From Athripsodes cinereus (taxonomy: Eukaryota; Arthropoda; Insecta; Trichoptera; Leptoceridae), in assembly GCA_947579605.1 (NCBI GenBank), contig OX388325.1:9605572-9669571 (forward strand): a DNA stretch of 64,000 nt, given 5' to 3'. Positions 13,501 through 25,048 of the stretch are shown piece by piece; position 1 is the stretch's first letter; every line of letters begins with the position of its first letter. The position numbers and the translations under genes were made by a program. The notes beneath the pieces were generated by a model. The model had not been told where the DNA came from, searched no databases, and was given only the letters and a program-made list of their open reading frames with translations.

Positions 13501-16500
13501 GACAATTATCCCTCACATTTCTAACCATAGAAAAATATGAAAGATAGATAATACACTATTTTATTTGAATTTAATGTTCCGCAATAGTTTTTACATAGCT
13601 CTCTTATCTAATTCAACATTAAATCAAACATATAAAATCACAAACTTCTCTATCGTTTAAACAAATTTATTACAAAAAGTCTTACAAACTGACCACTGAT
13701 CTAAAAGCACATCTGGTCACCTCTTATATACTTTTGTAAAGGCACAAACATTCAACAAAATAATGGATATTTAATTTACTAAGAAATTAATTTAATGTTC
13801 AACTGACAATTAATTAAACAAATAATAATCAAATGTCAAAATGTAATTTTTAAACAATTATTAACTTGTGAATAAAATATGGATTAAAATATTACTATCA
13901 GTCATTAGGATAAGTGTGAATTTATTTGTTGTTTGTAAACACATGTAAAGACAAAAGAATGCTTTCGCTGAGAAGTATGGTTGGTAAAACGTTGAGAGAT
14001 AGAGGAATGAGGATTTAGGAGAATGAATGGATGTGAAAAGAGTTCTGTTATGGATAATAAAACAGTGATGAAGAAAAAGTATTTATCCGAAAGAAGGAGA
14101 GCAAGAAAGATACAATATCTGAGAACTTTGAGGCCAAACAATGTGGATCAAATTTTCATTGTCAATTGTGTATCATGTAAAAGAATTTAGTTACTTAAGA
14201 ATTTACAAATGAGGAGGAGGTGTGTGTTAACCTTGTGTTTCCTTGTCTTTGCCTAACCTGTAAGTGATGAGGTTTGAGAAGGAATAAAAAAGTATGTGGA
14301 TTGTGATTGAAATTAACCAAAAACGCTGAAAAATATCTCAGTGAAATTGTGCAATTTTGTAATGAAGGTACTTTTTCAAACGATTGCCAGAGAGTCCAAC
14401 CGTCGTATTGTAAGTACCCCTATCTCTTTACTATTCCATTATTGATATCTTTCTTCAGGAGTGGATGTCACATGATGAGCCTGAGGCCGTAGTAGCACAC
14501 AGGCCTCGTTCTATCGCGTCACTTAACACTGAAATGACTGATACTCACTCTGTTACGGAATTAGTGGACGATTCTCACAGTAAACTTTTCTCTGTCAAGG
14601 TAAACATAACCACAAATTAATCTTTGATTCAAAGAGCAAGTAATAACGAAGAGATGACAAGGGCTAAAAATCTTATTAGAGATGCAATAAATATTTTTTA
14701 CTATTCGGCCGAATACCGAATACCATTTTTACTATTCGGCCGAATACCAAATATTTGGTCTATTATTCGGTATTCTGCCGAATAGTTTAAATGTAAAACT
14801 GGAAGGAACTAAAAGCTTGTAGATTGTTTCTATTAATCCTCAAATATCTAATTAATTAATTTAATTTGATTTGCAGTGAAACAAAATAATATAGCTATTG
14901 TTATTATTAATGTTGGAACACAAAAATTTAGAAAAAATGTACCGCACTGCAAGTCTAGTACATTTATGTCTGTTATACCTACACAAAGATGTGCAGTTGG
15001 GAGTACCGCACGCTCTCGCAATTGTTTTGCTGAATATTCGGTTATTCTGCACATGATCTTGCATAATATTCGGTATTCGGCAAAAACACTATTCTTTGCA
15101 TCTCTAAATCCTACTCCAATTTTTTAAAATTCTATCTGTGATATGAAATGATCTTTTTTGACATTCAGCCATATTGATATTAGCAGTTGGCAGACTGTGG
15201 CTAACTTCATAGAAGAATTATAGCTAAAATAATTGCCTCTGCTTAGCGTACTGCAAATAAAACAAAAGGGATAGCATTTCTACCATCTTACTTGCTCTTT
15301 GCTTCGTTTATTATACAAATTAAGCTATTGCATGTTTGATTGTAAAAATTTAAACATATTGTGTATATTCTTTCTTTTTCCACGTGGTGCGTCCATATTA
15401 TGAACTTAACAATGTGAAAAAATGCTTTTTATCTCATTCACTCTCATTGTCAATATAGAAAAAAAAAAACAATTAGTTTGTTCTTCCTCTTCTGGACTAT
15501 AATAACAATTGGAAGAAAAGAGAGATACATCATTTGTTCACTCTTGTTTGTTTGTTGGTTTGGCGCACCTGAAGCATGTGTCTATCTCGCACTTTCACAG
15601 TTTCGACACATAACACTTACTCACTCTAATTTGAGCTCAATCATCTCAACACAAACACAATTAAATGCACAAACACATTTATCATGAATGAGTAAGTTAA
15701 TCTCATAGACCATTAAAAATCACATGAATTATAATTTTATGAATTTTTTTTGTATGAAAAAAGCAGCTTATATTTAAAAATAGAATGAATTGCTCCATTT
15801 TCTACATTTACTTTGAAATAAAAAGCTCATACCAGCAAGTTTCTCCTTAATTTTTTTCTGAGACTTAAAACTGAAAACATACATCAATAGTTTTTTTTAA
15901 TGCCTGATTTATATATTAAAAATAGAAGTAATTATTGTACTTAAATTGAAAAAAATATATTCAAATGTTTTTATAATTTTGTAGCGACAGGCTCCACAGC
16001 CTCCAATTCAGCCAACAGAACAAGAATTACAATTGGAGAGTCTGGAAGCCATGCCAGAGACACCCATCTTACCAGCAAGGTAAAATTATAAACATTTTAA
16101 AAATGACAATTTGATGATGTTACTGTCTTGAAATATATAAAAACTTTTAGCCATGCTCACAAAAAGGGATGATCATTATTTCAATTATTAGGTCTGACTA
16201 AATAAAACTTTACTCATAAGCAGAGATTAGCCTGTACCTGACTAGCCATTATGCCTGAGTAAATTATTCCGTAAATGTCCTAAATTTATATTTCTAATTG
16301 TCAAAATTTAAATTTTCAATAGAATATTAGGTACGAGAGGTGCACCATAGAAAAAATATTTTGTAAGCTAAGTTTTTTCATTTAATTAGGGCTAATTTTA
16401 AACATGTGTTCTTAGACAGGTATAAATATACATTTTCTTGGTGAGTAAGATTGTTTTTAATTGGTGAGAAAAGAAGTTGTTTAAATTAAAACGTTGTATT

Positions 16501-19500
16501 AATAATAATCGCACACACATCTATCTAGACCTATCAGGGTTTGAAATAAATCCTAATGCAGGCCAAATGTCTTTACAGAAAGCAATTTGATTGTATCATG
16601 AAGATGAAAAATAATATTGTAAACAAATTTTTGCAGAAAACCAGAGATAACCGCACACATGGTCGATGATGTCTTCCTACGCACCATCACCGAGCGCAAG
16701 ACAATTGAGGATATTGAGCGTCATAGGCGTTTGGTTACCGAGTACAAGTCTGTACCACCAATAATGCAACCACCTGCTCACTGGGATGTCACAATCAGAC
16801 ATTACCCCAACGAAGGAGATCAAAGATGGGAAGATTTCTCTGATGTATCAAGCGCTTCTGCTATGACCATTGCTTCTAGATCTGAAGCACCACTACCACC
16901 TCAGAACTATATTGGTATGTATAAAATCTAATACCATATAATTAAATTGAAGGGATGTTTTAGGATGACATAGATATACTTGCCTGAAAGAAGGGGTGTG
17001 AGGAAGCACAGGTATCCAAGAACCATGGAACCATGTGGCTTGATCACGTGGATCAAAGTCTCAAGGACAGCCATGTCTTAAGTTAGGGAAATCGACAAAT
17101 GTGTTTGAGAAATTGCATGAATGTTTGAAGCCAAAAAAGTATGTAACTATTCTGGAGATCTTACTTCCTGTGGGACAAGATCATTCAATTAGCAAGAAAT
17201 TCCTTTAAATGCAAAGCCAAAACTCCGAGAGAAACTTCATTAAATTAAGAATAAATATGTAATTTTGAAATACTCAAAACATATTCTTTATATTCCAGGT
17301 TCTGGTGGTCCACAGCTTTTCTCTCCAAATCTGGTTGGTAATGTTCTGCCACAGTTACCTGAACTTCCACCAGCCAGGAATCCCCTGTACAAGGAAGAGG
17401 AAGACATTCTGATACCAGACAAGGAGACAGTGGTGCCTCCCGTACCAACCAACTGGGATGTATTGGTCAGAGTTTTAAGACCAGAAGTACAGGAAGAGGT
17501 AAGTGTCTTAGAGAAAATAATGTATTAAAATCAAAGTCTCGCTAATTTTCATACAAAATTTCCATCAATATGAAAATCTTCCAGCTTTTTAAACAAACTT
17601 CTCTCATGGTTAAACTCAAACCAATATTTTTACGAACCTCTTCTATGATTAGCAAACCCCACCCACTTTTATACAAACTCACCCATGAATGTAAAGCTCC
17701 ACATATTTCTATAAAAAATCCTCCCATTACTGCTAACTTTAAACTACTTTTCATACAAATACCTCCCATAATTGCTAACTTTAAACTACTTTTCATAAAA
17801 CACCTCCCATAATTGTCAAACTCCAAACCACTTTTTATACTAACTACTTGGATCAGTTTCAACATCTAAGTTCCTTTTTAAACCTGCTATTCTTCTTCCA
17901 AAAGTGACTACAGGAACAAAATTCCTAATCAAATTTATCTACATTTTTTTCTTCTTTGAGTGCCATGTAAGGCGCACCCAATATCGGTTATCAATCTGGC
18001 GTATACTTCTCTGGCTTGTGGTAGTTGGAACAACATCTCTACTCTTTTTTCACATTTTTGTTCAATGCAGATTAATTTAATTACAGATTGCATCTGAATA
18101 CGAAGAACACGAAACACTAACGATCGAAGAGAGAACTCGTTGGCGTCAGATAATCACAAACAGCTGTGAGCTGAGACGTGAATTGTCTGAGTGTACACAG
18201 AGAGAAGACTTCCAGAGGATCAGTGAGGACAGGAGATACAATAACCTCTTCCCTCAACACAAGTGGGAGGTTATCTTGAGGATACTGGCTCCACCAGCTG
18301 ATAAACCCAAGGTATGATGATAAGTTTTATATTTTTATTAAAGATCTATTTATCTGTATTGGCACGTCATCTCACATCTTAGTTTGGGATTAGCTCGATC
18401 TATATGAATGGTTCATTTATATTTTAAAAAAATTCTAGGGTGGCCGTTATCGCAAGAAGTCCGACTGGGATACAAGGTCCCGCCGTAGCTCTCTCCCGAC
18501 ATTGTACGAATATAGCGACAGTGATAATGCGTCATCTATTGGAGTTGGAACAGCATCAGGAGCTGGCAGTGGATATAGGAGACCCGTGGGAGTTGGAGCA
18601 GCCATTAGACGTCCATCACGAGCTAGTGACCATCAAGATATGAGGTAAAAACAAATATTATTTTGTAATTCTGAAAAAAATAGTATAACACATTTACAGA
18701 AATAGACAAATGTGGAGTAAATATTGCTAGTGAAATAAAAACTAGTGTTGATGGGAATTTCTGTGGAAGATATGTATATTTGTCTTCTTATGTTCTATAA
18801 TTGTGACTATCATACCTTATTCCCTCCAGTATAATAATGTCACCATAATAATGTGATTCTCTGCCATGTGCAGATTCTCATTTAGTGTGCTACACTGAGT
18901 GGTCTCCTTTATTTGGTTACTCCATCTTATTGGTGCTTGACCCTTTCGTCTTCTCGGTTCCATTGCTTCAGTCATCTTTCCAGATTGTCTGGCTACCTTT
19001 TTGCAATGTGTCAAAGCTTTATTGGATCCTCTCTCTGCACCTAACTGAGTCATTTGGAGATGGACTCATCGGTTCTGTAAATGTGTATGGTTCACTTCAT
19101 ATTCATCCATGGTGACCCAATTGAACTCTATTTTATTAAATTTTGTAGCTTGAAATATTGTCTACTTCTTCTACATAACTGAATATTTTTTTTCCAGATC
19201 CATGTCTGAGATGATGGTTGACTACGCCCGTATGGACACAATGGATAGTCAATCAGATGCTTCAGGTGGTATGGCCCTCTCCACAAGGTTCTATGATACA
19301 GACAGTGATGGAGAACATGACTTCAGAATGCCAAGGTAATCACCCTCAACACTCCTCGTGAGAGCACGAGTAGAATACAGTCTCTTCCAACCAGAGGTTC
19401 TTTGCGCCAAGAAAGTCACCTATTCCCACAACTTTATAGTATATTATTATTAGTATATTATTATATAACGAAAGAAAAGTGCTCTTTTTGTACCATAGCA

Positions 19501-21248
19501 GCAAAAAAGTTTACATTTTGCCTGACGATGAGAGCGGAAGTTCTGAAAGCCGGCTTGCAAATGTAAAAAAGTCACACAATTACTGAATAACATGTTTATT
19601 TTCAATTTGTTATAGTAATCTGATATGAGATTAACAAAAAAGAATTACTGATAAAAACAATATTGAATAGACAGGCTATAGAATTAACAATGAGGGTATT
19701 ACAGGACCAAATGTTTTGTGTGTACATAATTTTATAGTTTGATGGTAAATCAAATCACATCCATGGCCAGAGAGAAAGGTTAAATATGATTTTTTGTGAG
19801 TAGGAATGAGTATAAATTATTTTGTTTAATTTTAGGACTTTGAGCCAGCGTTCTCTCCAACGTTCCTTGAGCCAGCCTTCCTTAGTAAGGTCTGCCAGTG
19901 AATTTACTGAGCGTTGGGCTACACATGAGATTGAAGATGATGGAGAGGCAACAGATGATGAAGTGACACCCACTCCGAGAAGGAGGAACATGTCTGGACA
20001 AGGTAACTATTTATAAAAAAAGATTCTAAATTATATAACTGAAATTTCGTCTATGAAAGTAATTTGTGTTTGTCAAGGGAAATTACATTTTTTGGGTTTT
20101 GATAATTAACTTAAAAACATAGTGTTATATGGCATATTCACCTATGTTGAAAAAAATTCATACTTTGTAATATCCATAAATAAAATAATAATTTTCAAAT
20201 TTTTGTTAAAATAAAACAACTTCATTGTATGTTTAGAATATTTACTATTTTTTTAAATTGTTTAACCGGATTTGGGTGCAGATGACAAAACCAATCAGAA
20301 ACCTCGATTGGAGAACTATGTCTACACAATGCAACATTGTGTAAAATTTAATCGGAAGAAGTGAGAAAGGTGTCCCAATGCTTACGAACTGGCCCCAGGC
20401 TGGCTTAAGCGATCACTTTCGGTGTCCATGGACAACGTTCATAAATTCCACCATTCTCACTGTCACGATTCAAGGACCACCAATCGAATGTCTTTCTAAT
20501 TTCTTCTAAAATTTTTCTAAAAAGGTGAGAGCTGTAGTTAACCGCGAAGCCCACAATAATATTTCTTTGACAGAAATTTTGTATAAACAAGCAAAAAGAG
20601 AGACGCAAATGTAATTATATTGGAAAAACTTGAATGCCCATAATGAAAAGTTATGTTATGTGCAGTTTTGCTCCGATATACACATATAAAGAATTGGAGG
20701 GCTCAGGAGCTCTCTCACTCTCTGCCATCAAATTTTTTTCAATAAACATCTACTATGAACACCTGCGTATTAAATAACTGTCTGTGTCGAGTTAAGTTGC
20801 GGAGTTTGGTGAGGGTAGGAGTAATCAAACACGACTGTTATAATGAAACCATTTATTCATCGACATTTACAATACAGTAACGCGACGACTCAACTTACTT
20901 ACACACATATTATAAATCCCTCACGCACAACTCCACATGCATATGACCATCTCGTAAGACTGCGAGTTCTCAACTGTTAGGCCATCGCCATTCATACTTT
21001 CCACTTCTAGGCACCCTGCTATTCTTGATCTTCACACCACCATCATTGTATCATTCATTCTCTTTCATACCCAATCTGTCACCTTTCATAGAAATATCTA
21101 ACATGTGTTTAAATCTCTAGACCATCTGCTCGCCTTATACCTTTATAATTTATTTTTTTCAGTTTCAGAACATCAGCGCCTCTCAACGTTCATGACGAGC
21201 GAAGTACGAACATTCCAAGCGTCAAAAGGATGGCAATCGAGGGAATAA
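7521..21248 (+). CDS. ZP-N-like domain type I transmembrane protein with long proline-rich cytoplasmic tail
   Basis: Sixteen exons join in frame with GT-AG junctions: 7521-7676, 8319-8402, 9889-10026, 10669-10808, 10986-11200, 11897-12103, 12992-13275, 14459-14599, 15985-16079, 16637-16914, 17299-17498, 18087-18311, 18439-18644, 19198-19335, 19836-20002 and 21163-21248. They encode 919 residues ending at TAA. Residues 1-24 form a signal peptide ending CLG. Residues about 60-160 carry four cysteines (74, 103, 122, 156) with the beta-strand spacing of a ZP-N module, and an N-R-T glycosylation sequon at 66. Residues about 190-215 form one membrane helix followed by RRR. The tail has PPPPPAPP runs (likely SH3/WW or EVH1 ligands), Ser/Asp-rich acidic stretches and four W/F-D/E-V-x-x-R motifs at 339, 536, 632 and 706. 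No ZP-C module, EGF repeat or furin site is visible. Known ZP-N modules polymerise or bind matrix; an apical matrix receptor role is inference. I cannot name an orthologue. The start follows an acceptor-like CAG at 7512-7514, so an upstream non-coding exon is likely. Confidence 0.85.
9061..9303. mobile_element. Harbinger-type MITE in intron 2 of the ZP-N gene
   Basis: Long imperfect inverted repeats start GAGGCTACTCTTGACACAAT and end with the complement GTCAAGAGTAACCCT. The inner arms GCGCGAAGGGACTATGGTCA and TGACCAATAGTCACTTCGCG also pair. Copies of the same family lie at 45055-45265 and 57558-57759. It has no coding capacity. The outer TACTCTTGACA matches the end of the Harbinger element at 26975. 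Confidence 0.8.
10440..10605 (-). mobile_element. LINE ORF2 C-terminal scrap in intron 3
   Basis: The minus strand reads about FAHVMTREHNNLERLMMIG followed by AVEERMKKG, the degenerate GH(I/V)MR...NLE...GxVEGKR segment found near the C-terminus of RTE-like ORF2 proteins. It is short, decayed and non-functional. Confidence 0.5.
12125..12432 (+). mobile_element. RTE-like LINE 3' end in intron 6
   Basis: The plus-strand scrap reads RWFDHVKRMEEERTTKRIYL, then SERRGVRKRGHPRTTWLDH, which matches the better copy on the minus strand at 43892-44533. Past a frameshift it continues to a short AGTATAGTATAG tail. Related scraps lie at 13958-14170, 16950-17135, 26490-26720 and 49970-50175. Confidence 0.7.
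12818..12875 (+). repeat. Copy of a short structured motif (see 19509-19567)
   Basis: TTGGCGATGAGAACGAAAGC, then TCTCGAAAGCAATCTTG, resembles the core of the hairpin at 19509-19567 (CTGACGATGAGAGCGGAAGT, then TCTGAAAGC). GAGA and TCTC can pair around an 8-nt loop. The function is unknown. Confidence 0.35.
13958..14175 (+). mobile_element. RTE-like LINE scrap in intron 7
   Basis: The sequence decodes, with shifts, to pieces of the same C-terminal region as 43892-44533: LRSMVGKTLRDR-like, then YLSERRRARK, then NNVDQIF. It shows more decay than the 12125 copy. Confidence 0.5.
14677..15106. mobile_element. hAT MITE with TATTCGG subterminal repeats
   Basis: The ends are TAGAGATGCAA and TTGCATCTCTA. 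The flanks AATCTTAT (14669-14676) and AATCCTAC (15107-15114) are a diverged 8-bp duplication (6 of 8 identical). Both ends are filled with palindromic TATTCGGCCGAATA-like words. It sits in intron 8 of the ZP-N gene. No transposase is present; the small frames inside are by-products of the repeats. Confidence 0.75.
16950..17135 (+). mobile_element. RTE-like LINE scrap in intron 10
   Basis: It matches the 3' coding end of the LINE at 43892-44533: a YLPERRGVRKHRYPR-like stretch, then WLDHVDQSLKDSHVL. It is truncated at both ends and frame-broken. Confidence 0.6.
18815..19060 (-). mobile_element. LINE ORF2 C-terminal fragment in intron 13
   Basis: The minus-strand frame reads MEPRRRKGQAPIRWSNQIKE, which resembles the conserved basic GRPPxRWxDxIK motif near the C-terminus of many LINE ORF2 proteins. 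The pieces around it continue for about 78 residues without a stop but lack any catalytic domain. Confidence 0.5.
19509..19567 (+). repeat. Short hairpin-flanked motif in intron 14
   Basis: GTTTACATTTTGC at the left pairs with GCAAATGTAAA at the right. They enclose a conserved-looking core that contains GACGATGAGAGCGGAAG and TCTGAAAGC. A diverged relative is at 12818-12875 in the same gene. It may be a terminal structure of an unrecognised retroelement. Confidence 0.35.
20640..20800 (+). repeat. Possible LTR fragment in intron 15
   Basis: CACATATAAAGAATTGG (TATA-like) is followed 90 bp later by AATAAACATC (a poly(A)-signal-like word), an arrangement typical of a retrotransposon LTR. No partner LTR, target duplication or internal coding region is visible, so this is a weak call. 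Confidence 0.2.
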
Positions 21249-21384
21249 AAACAACGTCAATTAACAATACGTAGAGAAAAAACACATTGGATAGATCTCC
21301 TAAATATTTTACGTAATGAATGAACTACGTAATGAATGTAGAGCAGTCTTAGTTCTTTCAGTATCAAGATTAGAAGACCATTGA

Positions 21385-21390
21385 AATAAA
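21385..21390 (+). promoter_or_regulatory. Candidate poly(A) signal of the ZP-N gene
   Basis: AATAAA lies 137 bp past the stop codon. A second AATAAA overlaps the stop itself (21244-21249) but is unlikely to be used for a normal 3' UTR. Confidence 0.4.
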
Positions 21391-22610
21391 TTCAGTTATG
21401 AATGCGAGATTAAAATTGAATCTGCATGTTGGAGGCAAAAAATACTTTTATTTATTTTGTTCTTTTTTCACAATATTTGAAACAAAAAGTTATACGATTT
21501 GATGCAAAGCGGGTGAGTTTATTGTCGCAAAAAATTAGGTATGCTCTTACGCTTAAATCTTTTATCAATGTCTTGATACTGGATGAGATAAGAGTGTTTA
21601 AATATATAAAAAAAATGTATGCCATATACTTATTTAACTAAAAAAACTATTATTTTTATTAAACTTAGATTTGACTTACATTATATATTAATTATAAATT
21701 ACTTACATAGTTATAAGTATTAAAAAATACATAAGCAATATTTAGATTTAAGTATTAATAATAAAAAAAAACTAACTAAATAAATGGATAAAAAAATTAA
21801 GATAATAAATTTTGGGATTTATAACCTTCATGCACATAAACTTTGAATTTTTTTAAAAACCTATCTAAAAAAGCAGTTTATGCCATCAATAATTTATTTT
21901 TAAATGTGGGATATGGTGCAGTTTTAAAATGTTACCATGGTGTTAAATGTTGCTTTAACCAGCCTATGCCGATTTGTAAGCATCGGTGCACCTATCCTGT
22001 TTTAAACTCTAGACAAATTGCTGCTTTCATAGGCTTTCTATAATCTAGGTTTTTCATGGCTTTACTATTCAATTTTACAATAATTCCCTTCTATGTTTGA
22101 TGGAATATCTTTGAATTCTTAATTCTTGTATTTCAAACATTTCTGTTTTCACATAAACTTTATAAAAAAATCTTTAATTGTGAATTGGGTTAACATTTTT
22201 TAGTATAATTTGTATTGTTCGTCTGTATACAATGCAACCACAAACAATAAACTATCGTTGAAATAAATCCGGGGTTGGCAACTCAAAATTGTAAATCTGA
22301 TTTTTTTACGGAAAAAACATGTTTCATGTTATTGTCCTTCTTTCTTTTGCTCTTTGATATTTTCAAGAACACGATGGTTGACTAATAGAGTTTTTAGTTT
22401 ACTGACCCTAAAAATTATTTGTTGATTATTTTGAAATTTACGCTTTATTGCCGCACCAATAAATTATTGCAATAGTGAATCGTTTTGTGGATGCAAATAA
22501 AATTGTTTTTATGGACGCATGATAGCAAATTGTATAAAAACAATTGGTGATATGTGCTTTCTACATTATAAGCTACTTTTTATACACTGATTGGGAGAAA
22601 CACATATGTT
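21391..22610. other. Unassigned AT-rich intergenic DNA
   Basis: This is DNA of about 75% AT between the convergent genes. Small frames at 21426-21641 and 21843-22043 have no signature or codon bias. No repeat end is recognised. Confidence 0.4.
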
Positions 22611-22614
22611 AATG

Positions 22615-22750
22615 ACAATTAACATCTTCAGTTTGACAGTGATGAGGTATATTTTCAGTGGGTATATTTTCTGTGCAACAGTTAGTTCACTGGCAACACT
22701 ATTCGTGAGAGATACCATGAGAGGTAGCTTACCTCATTGCTGGATTTCTA
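22615..22750 (-). repeat. Highly diverged SINE body fragment
   Basis: GATGAGGTATATTTTCAGTG, then TTCACTGGCAACACTATTCG and GAGAGATACCATGAG, follow the order of the dispersed SINE body in minus orientation, with heavy decay. Confidence 0.3.
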
Positions 22751-24420
22751 TGTGTTTGTTATTCCCAATCATTTTAAAAATATCTTAAGTCACTTATTCA
22801 TTGCTTTCTAACAACTTTGTTTTAGCTAATATTTAATAAAATATAAAGTTTGTATAAATCTTTAAGATTCAAAATAAAATATGATGTCAATTGTGCCAAA
22901 CCTTGTTTATGGTTTATCTATGCACTTTTAAAATAAGAAGACTGTCGTTGTATGACGTGTAATATTCAAAATTTTGACAGTTTCAAACTAATATTAATTT
23001 TGAGATTAAAAACATCGTTTAAACTATTTATTTCTGTTCAACATAATCAAAGTAAACTTATTGCTTTATTATTTGATGAAATAAATAGTTTCTAAAATAT
23101 TTTTAACATTGTAACAAGCAATTAAATTTGAATGTGTCAAAAGTTTGACAACAGTGGGCGCATAACCCATTTTGATTGTACGGCGATGTGATATCTTTTG
23201 TTTATGGTTTATCTCTGTAAATTTTACAGCTAAACCTTTCCTAGCTAATCTATGCATGACCTATTTTATTATGTATGAATTAAATTTATTATGGGGCTAG
23301 AACACAGCATATATCCAATATTAACACGTGAACTTGACAGTTTACGTGTTAATATTGGAGTTATATGGTGGAGCTATTAAATCCACAATGCTATAATGTA
23401 AACGGAGCTTTATGAACATAAAAAAGTGTACATTTTTATTGCAATTCAAATTGGTGCTTATAATGAAATAAAAAAAATATATATTTTAAATGCAGTATTA
23501 AATGGTGCAATCAAAAATATATTTGAAAAAAATTACGATAAATAATGTATGTACATAATTATGTAACTCGATAAATTATTTATAGTTATGGATAAATTAA
23601 TAAAACAATTATATTTGGTGCTTTAAATTGATAAATAAAATTGAATTTTTTGTTGTAAATTATTTTTCACGAGAAGCTAAATGGTCACTGCCAAGAAATG
23701 TGCACAGTTATTTATTGAAATTTTATCCAAAAATGGTGCTCATTTAAAAATTATATGAAATGTAAAATATTTTTTTATGTTATTTTATCATTATTTTAAT
23801 TTTCGTGATACATGAATTTATTCATCACACTATAGTTACGAAAAAAAAATGTAACTGTATTTCTCGAGAAGCGCAATTAATTACAGTGATTGTAAGACTC
23901 GATAAATAAAAGTATTATATGGGAACAATTTATTTTTATATACTTATGCATTCCATACTAGTAAAAACAATGTTTTGATGCAGAAATATTTTATCTATTA
24001 TCAATTAATCACCCTTCGACGTTCCTTCCAGGAGTACAAGGCAGAAACTTGCATTGTTTACACTAATCGTCTTCAAACCAATTAAGTCACCTTTTCGCAC
24101 AACATTCTTAGCGTTCTAATGTTATTGTCATAGAAACAGTGTATTGTGAAAGAACAAAGCTCATTATGGGCAATTATCACTGGGACGATTTTTTATTATT
24201 TTTATTTCTCAATTTTGGATATCGAGAAATTTATGTTACCATCTCGATAAACATAGCTTGAATTGCAATTCTCTCATTTTGAAGCTAGCATTTTTTTATT
24301 CATTATCATTGTAGCGACAAGAGTCTTTATCTTCCGTTGTATATCGTTAAGAAAGTAAATTAAATGCAGAGATTAAAATAAAGTTATTCACGGTAAAGAA
24401 TAAGACTACAATTCTTTTCA
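22751..24420. other. Unassigned AT-rich intergenic DNA
   Basis: Apart from the hairpin at 23315-23358, no gene or recognised repeat can be supported. The frame at 23069-23257 (-) has no family features. Confidence 0.35.
23315..23358. repeat. 19-bp-arm hairpin
   Basis: CCAATATTAACACGTGAAC pairs with GTTTACGTGTTAATATTGG with one mismatch around a 6-nt loop. It is isolated, with no other copy in the window. It may be the core of a small palindromic MITE. Confidence 0.6.
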
Positions 24421-24615
24421 TAATTTTTGAGTGTCTTGTAAAACCCAGATATTCATAAAACATAACAAATAAGATACGCATTAAAAGGCGTCATTGATTC
24501 AACAGTGACGAGCTATCCCACCCATCCAGAATGTTGTATTGGCACGGAGAGTAAAAGTTGTTTATTAGTTGCAATAATTGGCCTGCTGAATACCCCACTT
24601 GTGGGAGATACTATA
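24418..24615 (-). repeat. SINE body copy (main dispersed family)
   Basis: In minus orientation it runs from TTTTTGAGTGTCTTGTAAAA through GTGACGAGCTATCCCACCCA to CCCACTTGTGGGAGATACTA, the expected block order of the family. Confidence 0.65.
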
Positions 24616-24811
24616 GATTGATAGAAGTAAAATATTTATGCATCAATTCATTTTTTTATAAATAGTGATATAGAACCTTTTACTAACCAACTTAAAATAA
24701 TAGTATAGATTCTATTTTTTCAGTGGTAACTTTTTAAAGTTCAGTTTTACTTATACTAAAATGATTATTTAATGAAACACTGTACTTTTACAATATACAT
24801 TTGGTAGAGAT

Positions 24812-25028
24812 CTTTCAGAACTAGTCCATCATCAGTATTATAAACTGAAGAGACTAAAACTACAGACTTAAGCTAGGCACTAAGTAGTGTAGTGAGAAGG
24901 AAAGTGAGTGGGGTATTTGTATATTTATTATATTACCCCCCTCCCCCCTCTACTTAATACCAGGTTTAAGTCTGTTTTTTGTTTCAGTCTTTAAGTTTAT
25001 GTCACTGATGTTGGACTAGTTCGGAAAG
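24812..25028. mobile_element. Foldback MITE
   Basis: The left arm CTTTCAGAACTAGTCCATCA and the right end GGACTAGTTCGGAAAG are complementary with few mismatches. Pairing continues inward (TATAAACTGAAGAGACTAAA against the CAGTCTTTAAGTTTAT region). There is no coding capacity and no clear target duplication. It lies 20 bp from the next MITE. Confidence 0.65.
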
Positions 25029-25048
25029 TCCTCTGCTAACATATCGAA

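Noticed and set aside
14876..15127. Small genes around 14848-15127 on both strands
   Set aside because: They overlap the palindromic end of a hAT MITE, so mirrored frames arise on both strands.
17542..17865. 107-codon minus-strand gene in a ZP-N intron
   Set aside because: The repeated KSSLKLAIMGG-like text comes from a locally duplicated CTTTAAACTACTTTTCATA stretch in intron 11, not from coding selection.
19509..19567. Hammerhead ribozyme (CTGACGA ... GAAA core)
   Set aside because: The core words match, but extra unpaired bases lie between CTGACGA and the candidate stem II, and stem III next to GAAA does not pair at the right distance. The second copy has GGCGA in place of CTGACGA.
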